A stretch of DNA of 8,134 nucleotides from Thermoplasmata archaeon (GTDB lineage Archaea > Thermoplasmatota > JAKEGO01), in contig JAKEGO010000141.1 of the NCBI GenBank assembly GCA_022615805.1, forward strand, positions 1 through 8,134. The letters run 5' to 3'. A model generated the notes under the pieces. It made no database searches, was not told the origin of the DNA, and saw only the letters and a program-made list of their open reading frames with translations. Shown here piece by piece: positions 1-4,016 of the stretch. A program made the translations under genes and the position numbers. The first letter of the stretch is position 1, and the number at the start of each line of letters is the position of its first letter.

Positions 1-14
1 AGCAGGCGTGGGGT

Positions 15-57
15 GTTTGGAAACCGGGCAGCATTTCTTCCCATCCTGTTTCCAAAC
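15..57. repeat. 10-bp inverted repeat, arms 15-24 and 48-57
   Basis: GTTTGGAAAC (15-24) and GTTTCCAAAC (48-57) are exact reverse complements separated by 23 nt. Each arm is also nearly self-symmetric (GTTT..AAAC), so the pair could equally be two operator-like half-sites 33 bp apart as a stem-loop. It lies beyond the 3' end of the leftward secreted-protein gene and no other feature explains it. Confidence 0.55.
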
Positions 58-60
58 CCG

Positions 61-79
61 GATGACGCGAAGCGTCATC
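61..79 (-). terminator. Perfect 8-bp hairpin, possible terminator of the secreted-protein gene
   Basis: GATGACGC (61-68), loop GAA (69-71) and GCGTCATC (72-79) form a perfect 8-bp stem. Flanking CCG (58-60) and CGG (81-83) extend it to 11 bp across a bulged A80. It lies 58 nt past the stop codon of the leftward gene ending at 138. No T-run follows in the leftward direction, so an intrinsic terminator role is weak; RNA 3'-end protection or a DNA cruciform are alternatives. The hairpin is directly visible, its role is inferred. Confidence 0.35.
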
Positions 80-81
80 AC

Positions 82-105
82 GGTCGAATCCCTCCCCCCG
101 CACCA
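82..105 (+). other. tRNA-Leu-like 3' end fragment (possible att site or tRNA remnant)
   Basis: Positions 84-105 read like the 3' end of an archaeal tRNA: a T-loop-like GGTCGAATCC (one T short of the consensus GGTTCGAATCC), then CTC, then CCCCCGC, a discriminator A and CCA. CCCCCGC-A is the usual acceptor 3' strand of archaeal tRNA-Leu, which pairs with GCGGGGG. The sequence upstream does not restore a tRNA: the would-be 5' T-stem CACGG cannot pair with CCCTC, and no D-arm or anticodon arm is evident. It could be an integrase attachment-site remnant, a decayed tRNA, or chance; no integrase is in the window. Confidence 0.3.
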
Positions 106-137
106 TCATGATATCGTAAGTGACTCGATGCGGTCTC

Positions 138-1163
138 TCAATCGGCGACCACCGTGAACGATGTCACGTAATCGTTCGCATCCCCGGCGATTAACGGAAT
201 GTCGACCTCGTACCTGATCCACATGTAATTGTCCACGGACGTGAAATCCGCGTTTTCCCATATCCCATCCTGGTCGTCCGCGGCGGTCGTCGTCGAACCA
301 TGCTCCACCGGATCATCGCCCATCCCCGGTGCCGCTGTCCCTTCGTAGTACTCGAAATCGATCGCGCCGTCGATCGGTATGTGCTGCAACGTCGATGCGC
401 TCTCGAAAGTGTCATCTATGAATTCGAGAGAGAAGCTGTCCACCGGGTCGCTGCCGGAATTCCTCAAGACCAGCCAGAATTCGTCAGTGCCGTCGCCCGA
501 ACTTACGGCGGTCGTTCCGGGCGCGGATTCCGGGAAGGTCCATCCGAAGGGCGCCGTCAGGTCGACGGCGGTTCCGTCCTGCCGGAATATCCCTTCGATC
601 TGGATGGCCGAGATCACGTTGAAGTTGGCCCCCGTGGACGCGGAGATCCCGTCATCGTCCTCGACCGTGAACTCCACGTAATGCTCGACGCCCTCGGCGT
701 TTCCCGTCAGGGTCGTGGGGATGGTCCAGACGTAGCCCGGATCATCGCCGCCGTATGAATCCGCGATGAAAGCGGAACCGTCGCCCGCAGTTCCAGTAGG
801 GTCGATGGCGAATTCGGTCGCGGAGGGGGGGCCGTCCCAGATCCCAGTCCATGACTGCACGAGCGTCCCGCCATTATCGCTTCCCTCGAACACCCTGAGG
901 GTGGAGGATGCCGCGACTATCTCGACGTCTGTGTCCCCGTTGGCGTCGAAGAAGGTAGCGTCGAACTCGATCGTGTCGGAGCCGCTGTTGTCGACGGTGG
1001 ACGGGCTAACGGCCATCGTGACCGCGCCCGGTCCAGAGAAGGTCGGTGGGACGTTCAGCACGCCGCCTGTCGCGCTGTGGCCTGAGACCAGAAGGGATGC
1101 AGGCACCAGCGCCGCGATGAGCGCCATGGCAGCGATGGACACCGCTTTCGCTTTACCGCACAA
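138..1163 (-). CDS. Secreted beta-rich surface protein with N-terminal Ig-like domain
   Basis: Predicted 341-residue exported protein of unknown function. The N-terminus has Lys4 and Lys6, then a hydrophobic run at about 9-27 (IAAMALIAALVPASLLV), typical of a Sec signal peptide, with likely cleavage near SGHSA/TGG. Residues about 38-185 look like an Ig-like or cadherin-like sandwich beginning PPTFSGPGAV and carrying an acidic loop DANGDTDVE that resembles Ca-binding loops. Residues about 186-341 form a second beta-rich, strongly acidic domain. There is no C-terminal membrane anchor, so it is probably released or held non-covalently in the envelope. The frame opens at TGA 1208-1206, and the first start-like codon after it is TTG at 1163-1161; starting there keeps both lysines. 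GTG 1142 or ATG 1127 would shorten or remove the n-region. GGTGA and GGGGGTG upstream sit rather far (22 and 14 nt) for a ribosome site. I do not recognise a named family. Confidence 0.8.
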   Translation of the reverse strand: MCGKAKAVSIAAMALIAALVPASLLVSGHSATGGVLNVPPTFSGPGAVTMAVSPSTVDNSGSDTIEFDATFFDANGDTDVEIVAASSTLRVFEGSDNGGTLVQSWTGIWDGPPSATEFAIDPTGTAGDGSAFIADSYGGDDPGYVWTIPTTLTGNAEGVEHYVEFTVEDDDGISASTGANFNVISAIQIEGIFRQDGTAVDLTAPFGWTFPESAPGTTAVSSGDGTDEFWLVLRNSGSDPVDSFSLEFIDDTFESASTLQHIPIDGAIDFEYYEGTAAPGMGDDPVEHGSTTTAADDQDGIWENADFTSVDNYMWIRYEVDIPLIAGDANDYVTSFTVVAD

Positions 1164-1211
1164 TGCTATCGTCTGCGCACCCCCTTCACCGCTGGTACGA
1201 CCTTGTCAGGT

Positions 1212-1227
1212 CGATGCGGGGGCATCG
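1212..1227 (-). repeat. 6-bp hairpin in the leader of the secreted-protein gene
   Basis: CGATGC (1212-1217), GGGG (1218-1221) and GCATCG (1222-1227) form a perfect stem with a 4-nt loop (CCCC in the mRNA sense). It lies about 49 nt upstream of the TTG start, so it would be near the 5' end of the mRNA if the weak TATA-like element at about 1236-1243 is used. A role in mRNA stability or translation is inference only. Confidence 0.4.
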
Positions 1228-1277
1228 CGTTCACGGTATTTCATCGTTATCATTGAGGAATGTGACCTTCGGCGGAT

Positions 1278-1301
1278 TGTCGGAAGTGCGAATGTCGGAA
1301 G
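1278..1301. repeat. Paired 9-bp direct repeats, 15-bp period
   Basis: TGTCGGAAG occurs at 1278-1286 and again at 1293-1301. The second copy also forms a small hairpin with the following bases (GTCGG 1294-1298 with CCGAC 1302-1306). Upstream of the leftward gene, paired repeats of this size could be a regulator binding site; this is unproven. Confidence 0.4.
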
Positions 1302-1395
1302 CCGACGCCTCGGGTGACTTGCCCCCGGGGATGTCAGATGCTCCTGGGCCCCCGGGTTGCTGAAGGCCGATCCAGGGAGCCTGACGCATTTGAGT

Positions 1396-2463
1396 TCAGA
1401 CCTTGACGTCAGGCACGAACGGTGGTTCGAGCAATTTCCTTACGAAGGGGGCAAAGGTCAGGTCCTTGATGACCCTCGCCTTCGAGAGGTCGAAGACGTT
1501 TATGACTGGCGGTTCGACGATGTAGTTGTCGCTCCGGAGGCTTCGGGTGATGTTGGCCTCGTCCGTACGGTAGGACTCGAAGTCGAGGTAATACGAGATG
1601 ATGACCGCCTCGTACTTGCGGGACATCGCCATCACGCAGTTCGGCGTGAGAAGGCGCTCGAGTGCCTCAGGGGGAATGGGCTTCCGAGGGTTGATCTTGA
1701 TGTGCCAGAAGACAAGGAGGTTGTACCCGAGGGTTGAGATGTTCGGTATCCTGATGTGACGGATCAGATTCTCGTTCTCGAACCTCTTGCGGACGTTCGA
1801 TACCGTGTGCCGCGAAAGGGGCAAGAGGTCCCCGAGGGACTTGTCCCTCATTCCGGGGTACTTCACCAGCGCGTGGTAGACCGTCTTCTCGTTCTTGCTC
1901 AGCTCGCGCCGCTCCCCGACGGAGAAATCGCAGGGTTTGGGCTTCGGGAGCCCCGCGGTCTCGACGCCGAGGTGGACCTTGAGCATCGGGTCGAAGGACA
2001 GGAACCGGAATACCCGGCTTATTCCGAGGGGGAAGATAACCTGGATGGGGTGCTCCTCCGCGAGAAGGTTCATCTTTGAGAACGTCTCCGTCCGGACATC
2101 GTTGATATGCGATATCGTGGTGTAGTCACTGGACATGCTCACCGAGAAACCCTTGCTCACCTCCCCCATAGAGTAGAAGATCTCATCGAACACCTCGATG
2201 GCCTCCCTGGTGATCCTGATGCGCTCCTCGAGGGGATAGACGATGTTGAAGTTCGTGTAGGTGAAGGTGGCGAGCTCGCAGCCTAGGTTCTGGAGGAGAG
2301 GGACGTTGACGTCGCGGAACATGCCTATGCGCTGCATCCGGTGGCGTATCGAGGTGACGGTGGAGTGCTTGATCCCGAGGACGTCCGAGAGCTTGCAATC
2401 GTTGAGCTCGGGATATGCGATGAGACCGTAAAGGACGCGCTTCTCGTTCTTGGTGAAATTCAT
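1396..2463 (-). CDS. Transcription regulator with two tandem winged-helix/sensor modules
   Basis: A 355-residue putative DNA-binding regulator made of two copies of one module. Copy 1 (about 1-170) starts FTKNEKRVLYGLIAYP, and its helix-turn-helix ends in recognition helix HSTVTSIRHRM (33-43). Copy 2 (about 186-355) starts LSKNEKTVYHALVKYP with RHTVSNVRKRF (218-228). The copies align without gaps at an offset of 185 residues through the helix-turn-helix and the following strand (NLGCELATF versus TLGYNLLVF). The order winged helix, then alpha/beta sensor region, recalls Lrp/AsnC-type regulators; the exact family assignment is inference. Two DNA-binding heads on one chain would make a built-in pseudo-dimer. 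A linker with a Pro/Lys stretch (LPKPKP, 172-177) joins the copies. ATG 2463 is favoured because a TATA-like box lies about 29 nt upstream, giving a nearly leaderless mRNA. It is divergent from the vWA gene. Targets are unknown. Confidence 0.82.
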   Translation of the reverse strand: MNFTKNEKRVLYGLIAYPELNDCKLSDVLGIKHSTVTSIRHRMQRIGMFRDVNVPLLQNLGCELATFTYTNFNIVYPLEERIRITREAIEVFDEIFYSMGEVSKGFSVSMSSDYTTISHINDVRTETFSKMNLLAEEHPIQVIFPLGISRVFRFLSFDPMLKVHLGVETAGLPKPKPCDFSVGERRELSKNEKTVYHALVKYPGMRDKSLGDLLPLSRHTVSNVRKRFENENLIRHIRIPNISTLGYNLLVFWHIKINPRKPIPPEALERLLTPNCVMAMSRKYEAVIISYYLDFESYRTDEANITRSLRSDNYIVEPPVINVFDLSKARVIKDLTFAPFVRKLLEPPFVPDVKV

Positions 2464-2485
2464 ATGAGTGAAAAAGAGAACTGGC

Positions 2486-2498
2486 TTAAGTATTTTTT
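2486..2498 (-). promoter_or_regulatory. TATA-like box of the tandem winged-helix regulator
   Basis: On the minus strand this reads AAAAAATACTTAA, centred about 29 nt ahead of ATG 2463. That spacing fits an archaeal promoter making a leaderless or few-nucleotide leader. No ribosome-binding site is seen before the ATG, which agrees. Confidence 0.55.
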
Positions 2499-2559
2499 CA
2501 TATCATTGAACGCATAAGGCGTCACACCGTTAATTTTCTCAAGATCGGAGGGGGAATGT

Positions 2560-2591
2560 AAAAAAAACGTAAAAGGGCAAAGGATAAAGTA
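2560..2591 (+). promoter_or_regulatory. A-rich promoter region of the vWA gene
   Basis: Two TATA-like candidates exist: the A-run with AAAAAACGTAAAA (2561-2574), about 28 nt before ATG 2596, and GATAAAGTA (2583-2591), about 30 nt before ATG 2617. Each would give a leaderless mRNA for a different start, so they bear on start choice. The 132-bp divergent gap holds the promoters of both this gene and the regulator. Confidence 0.35.
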
Positions 2592-2595
2592 GGCA

Positions 2596-3261
2596 ATGCC
2601 ATTTCGCGGTCTGGATATGAGATCGGACCGCATATTGGTCGCCATCGAGGCGTCGCACAGCATGTCGGCCGAGAGGGACGGCCGGACGCGGTTCGAGGAC
2701 GCCCTCCTCTATGCGAGGGACCTTGCCGAGCAGCCGGTGATATTCGGTTTCAACTCCGACTGGTTCATCATAGAGGAGTCCGAGGATGGCGGCACCCCCC
2801 TGGAGATGAAGGGCTCGGGCCTCATCGCGGCTGCCTTCCGCGGCGGGCGCGAGCTCTCGCGCCAGCACGGCATCGGGAGGATGATAATCTTCACCGACGG
2901 CCCGGACGAGGCCGTTCTACCGAGGAAGGAGGCGGAGGAATGCACCGCGATCGGTCTGGCCGTTGACATAGTCCTCGTGGCTGGGAGCCGGAAGCTCCTC
3001 GCGAGCCTCGACGAGCTCGCCAGTGCCGCGGGCGGGAGGGCGATCCTGCTCGACAAGCCCCCCGAGGAGGACACGGAGGACGTACCGGTGAAGGCGGTGG
3101 TGCCGAGGGCGGCGGTCGCGGGGATGCCCACGGTAGAGGCGAAGGACAAGGGGGCTCCGGAAGAGGCGGTCATCAGTGTAGCGCCGAAGGAGGCGCCGGT
3201 CCCCCCGACGGAGGACGGCGTCAAGGGCATCTTCCACAGGATCAAGGACAAGGTTTGGTAG
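2596..3261 (+). CDS. Cytoplasmic von Willebrand A (vWA) domain protein with altered MIDAS and helix-capped tail
   Basis: A 221-residue protein with a vWA-like Rossmann fold at about 12-152: strand RILVAIEASHSM, helix RTRFEDALLYARDL, strand PVIFGFN, helix SGLIAAAFRGGRELS, strand RMIIFTDGPDE, then strand VDIVLVAGS. The metal site (MIDAS) is recognisable but altered. DxSxS is ExSxS (E18, S20, S22), the usual Thr is probably S74, and the acidic TDG is T100-D101-G102. Residues about 153-205 are low-complexity and rich in Pro, Ala, Glu and Val. The end, DGVKGIFHRIKDKVW (207-221), looks like an amphipathic helix that could dock to a protein or membrane. There is no signal peptide. M8 (ATG 2617) is a credible alternative start, giving MRSDRILVAIEAS directly before the first strand. 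vWA proteins usually act as adaptors in complexes; no partner such as an AAA+ ATPase is next to it. Function unknown. Confidence 0.8.
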   Translation: MPFRGLDMRSDRILVAIEASHSMSAERDGRTRFEDALLYARDLAEQPVIFGFNSDWFIIEESEDGGTPLEMKGSGLIAAAFRGGRELSRQHGIGRMIIFTDGPDEAVLPRKEAEECTAIGLAVDIVLVAGSRKLLASLDELASAAGGRAILLDKPPEEDTEDVPVKAVVPRAAVAGMPTVEAKDKGAPEEAVISVAPKEAPVPPTEDGVKGIFHRIKDKVW

Positions 3262-3285
3262 ACGACGTGCGGCCGCCGCACTGCA

Positions 3286-3297
3286 ACTTTTAAGTAA
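3286..3297 (+). promoter_or_regulatory. TATA-like box of purS
   Basis: ACTTTTAAGTAA is centred about 27 nt before the purS ATG at 3319, matching archaeal TATA-to-start spacing for a leaderless mRNA. The 57-bp gap after the vWA gene and this box suggest purS has its own promoter. Confidence 0.6.
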
Positions 3298-3318
3298 TGC
3301 CTCGGACGTGACGGGACC

Positions 3319-3552
3319 ATGGCGATCTACGACATCCGCGTCGACCTGAAGAGGGGCGTGAGCGACGCCGAGGGGCGGAACGTCGCCAAGGCCCTGCGGT
3401 TGCTTGGCTTCGATGTCTCGGACGTGAGGGTGTCGAAGGCCTACCGCATCGAGTTCACCTCCGAGGACCCGGACGCCGATGTCGAAGTGATGTGCCAGCG
3501 CTTGCTCGCCAATCCAGTGATCCAGGACTACTCGATCGAGAGGATCGATTGA
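3319..3552 (+). CDS. purS: Phosphoribosylformylglycinamidine synthase subunit PurS
   Basis: PurS is the small structural subunit of the PurL-PurQ-PurS complex, which converts FGAR plus glutamine and ATP to FGAM in de novo purine synthesis in the cytoplasm. The 77-residue product matches the family in length (about 80) and pattern: YDIRVDLKRGVSDAEG at the start, the DVRVSKAYRIEF strand, and the hallmark MCQRLLANPVIQDYSIE near the C-terminus. PurS dimers bridge PurQ and small-type PurL, so separate purL and purQ genes are expected elsewhere in the genome. Here purS stands alone, between a vWA gene and tRNA-Pro, not in the purS-purQ-purL cluster common in other organisms. The ATG at 3319 is fixed by the TATA-like box 27 nt upstream and the family N-terminus. 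It ends 36 bp before the tRNA TATA box. Confidence 0.95.
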   Translation: MAIYDIRVDLKRGVSDAEGRNVAKALRLLGFDVSDVRVSKAYRIEFTSEDPDADVEVMCQRLLANPVIQDYSIERID

Positions 3553-3588
3553 ACGGTCGAGCCGTACGCTCCTTGCCCTTTGGGGCGC

Positions 3589-3598
3589 ATATATTAAA
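3589..3598 (+). promoter_or_regulatory. TATA box of tRNA-Pro
   Basis: ATATATTAAA (3589-3598) is a good archaeal TATA box preceded by a GC-rich GGGGCGC. It is centred about 36 nt before the mature tRNA 5' end, leaving a leader of about 10 nt for RNase P to remove. Confidence 0.7.
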
Positions 3599-3629
3599 TA
3601 GGCTCGACATATCCGCAAGGCGCTGGCAA

Positions 3630-3704
3630 GGGCCCGTGGGGTAGTTTGGTCCATCCTTGGGCGTTCGGGACGCTCAGACTCCGGTTCAAATCCGGGCGGG
3701 CCCA
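3630..3704 (+). tRNA. tRNA-Pro, anticodon CGG
   Basis: Cloverleaf read by eye: acceptor GGGCCCG (3630-3636) pairs perfectly with CGGGCCC (3697-3703). The D-arm starts GGGTAG and contains the conserved GG. The anticodon stem GGGCG pairs with CGCTC (one G-T pair) around loop TTCGGGA (3664-3670), with anticodon CGG at 3666-3668. The T-arm has loop TTCAAAT between CCGG and CCGG, closed by a T-G pair. Discriminator A is at 3704. No intron is seen, and CCA is not encoded (TCG follows), as usual in many archaea. It decodes CCG, and its own TATA box lies upstream. Confidence 0.95.
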
Positions 3705-3713
3705 TCGACATCG

Positions 3714-3726
3714 CTTTCGTCTTTCT
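3714..3726 (+). terminator. T-rich terminator after tRNA-Pro
   Basis: CTTTCGTCTTTCT begins 10 nt past the mature 3' end of tRNA-Pro. Archaeal RNA polymerase commonly terminates at T-rich stretches after tRNA genes without a hairpin. The T-runs are short (three each), so this is tentative. Confidence 0.4.
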
Positions 3727-3768
3727 ATGACATTTGATTGAGAATGCGCGCTGTCGATGCCCGCCCTC

Positions 3769-3809
3769 TCGTGGGATCTATCATTGTCTCGATCGACCGG
3801 ATCCCACGA
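3769..3809. repeat. 10-bp inverted repeat with 21-nt spacer
   Basis: TCGTGGGATC (3769-3778) and GATCCCACGA (3800-3809) are exact reverse complements. The spacer contains CGATCG. The right arm shares bases with the next hairpin (3797-3814), so the two stems cannot form together. Confidence 0.6.
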
Positions 3810-3814
3810 TCCGG
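3797..3814. repeat. 7-bp hairpin competing with the 3769-3809 stem
   Basis: CCGGATC (3797-3803), loop CCAC (3804-3807) and GATCCGG (3808-3814) form a perfect stem with a tetraloop. It uses most of the right arm of the 3769-3809 repeat, giving two mutually exclusive folds, as in attenuators or switches. Confidence 0.6.
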
Positions 3815-3836
3815 GTTCAATGGCACTTCAATGAAT

Positions 3837-3851
3837 GCGGGCCCATCCCGC
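3837..3851. repeat. 5-bp GC-rich hairpin
   Basis: GCGGG (3837-3841), loop CCCAT and CCCGC (3847-3851). It is short but entirely G-C and sits between the stronger stems. Confidence 0.35.
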
Positions 3852-3861
3852 GCGCCCTCTC

Positions 3862-3897
3862 CTCGAAATGAATGACGACCAGTGGCATCATTTCGAG
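3862..3897. repeat. 10-bp inverted repeat with 16-nt spacer
   Basis: CTCGAAATGA (3862-3871) and TCATTTCGAG (3888-3897) are exact reverse complements. If RNA starts leftward from the TATA-like element at 3928-3935, this stem would open about 8 nt from its 5' end. Confidence 0.6.
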
Positions 3898-3927
3898 CAG
3901 CCGGACGGGCCTGCTTCGACTTTTTCC

Positions 3928-3935
3928 ATTATATG
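3928..3935 (-). promoter_or_regulatory. Leftward TATA-like element ahead of the structured region
   Basis: Minus-strand CATATAAT within GTCATATAATGG resembles an archaeal TATA box and would place a start site near 3906, just before the 3862-3897 stem. The sequence is nearly symmetric, so orientation is uncertain. Confidence 0.3.
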
Positions 3936-3958
3936 ACAGTTGGCACGACCTCTAGATG

Positions 3959-4002
3959 AAAAGGAAAAAAGGGTGGCGCCCGACGCCGCCAGGGCGTCGG
4001 GC
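3959..4002 (-). terminator. Hairpin plus T-run terminator of the giant surface-protein gene
   Basis: In the leftward direction, 14 nt after the stop codon at 4017, GCCCGACGCC (4002-3993) and GGCGTCGGGC (3987-3978) form a perfect 10-bp GC-rich stem around a 5-nt loop. Seven nucleotides later come TTTTTT (3970-3965) and TTTT (3962-3959). This looks like a bacterial intrinsic terminator; in archaea the T-run itself is the main signal. Confidence 0.75.
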
Positions 4003-4016
4003 TCGCGCTGGCTGCT

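Larger units (their letters stand above)
1164..1395 (-). promoter_or_regulatory. Leader and promoter region of the secreted-protein gene; no gene
   Basis: This 232-bp spacer between two leftward genes holds no credible ORF. It carries a GGTGA anti-Shine-Dalgarno match (1186-1190, minus), a 6-bp hairpin (1212-1227), an AT-richer stretch at about 1236-1260 that contains only a weak TATA-like GAAATAC, paired 9-bp direct repeats (1278-1301) and two GCCCCCGGG copies (1321-1329, 1348-1356). A promoter for the gene starting at 1163 must lie here unless it is cotranscribed with the regulator. Confidence 0.45.
3727..3958. other. Gene-free structured intergenic region, candidate ncRNA
   Basis: No credible protein gene lies here. 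The stretch holds four perfect inverted repeats in about 130 nt (3769-3809, 3797-3814, 3837-3851, 3862-3897), an AATGAATG pair 37 bp apart (3830-3837, 3867-3874) and TTCAATG twice with an 11-bp period (3816-3822, 3827-3833). A TATA-like element at its right end points leftward. Together these suggest a structured RNA or a protein-binding region. I cannot assign it to a known RNA family; box C/D motifs were looked for and are incomplete. Confidence 0.35.

Noticed and set aside
7..105. A complete tRNA with acceptor GCGTGGG/CCCCCGC
   Set aside because: The acceptor has a T-C mismatch, no D-arm or anticodon arm fits, and the T-stem does not pair; only the 3' fragment is kept as a possibility.
300..758. 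Rightward frames over the secreted-protein gene
   Set aside because: The leftward frame has a signal peptide and Ig-like pattern; the rightward ones have neither a start signal nor a domain.
2917..3711. Leftward open frame (264 codons) covering part of the vWA gene, purS and tRNA-Pro
   Set aside because: It runs antisense through purS and a tRNA gene, is Arg-rich and has no recognisable motifs.
3862..3905. Box C/D small RNA
   Set aside because: A near-C box (ATGATGC) is present on the minus strand but no CUGA D box is properly placed.
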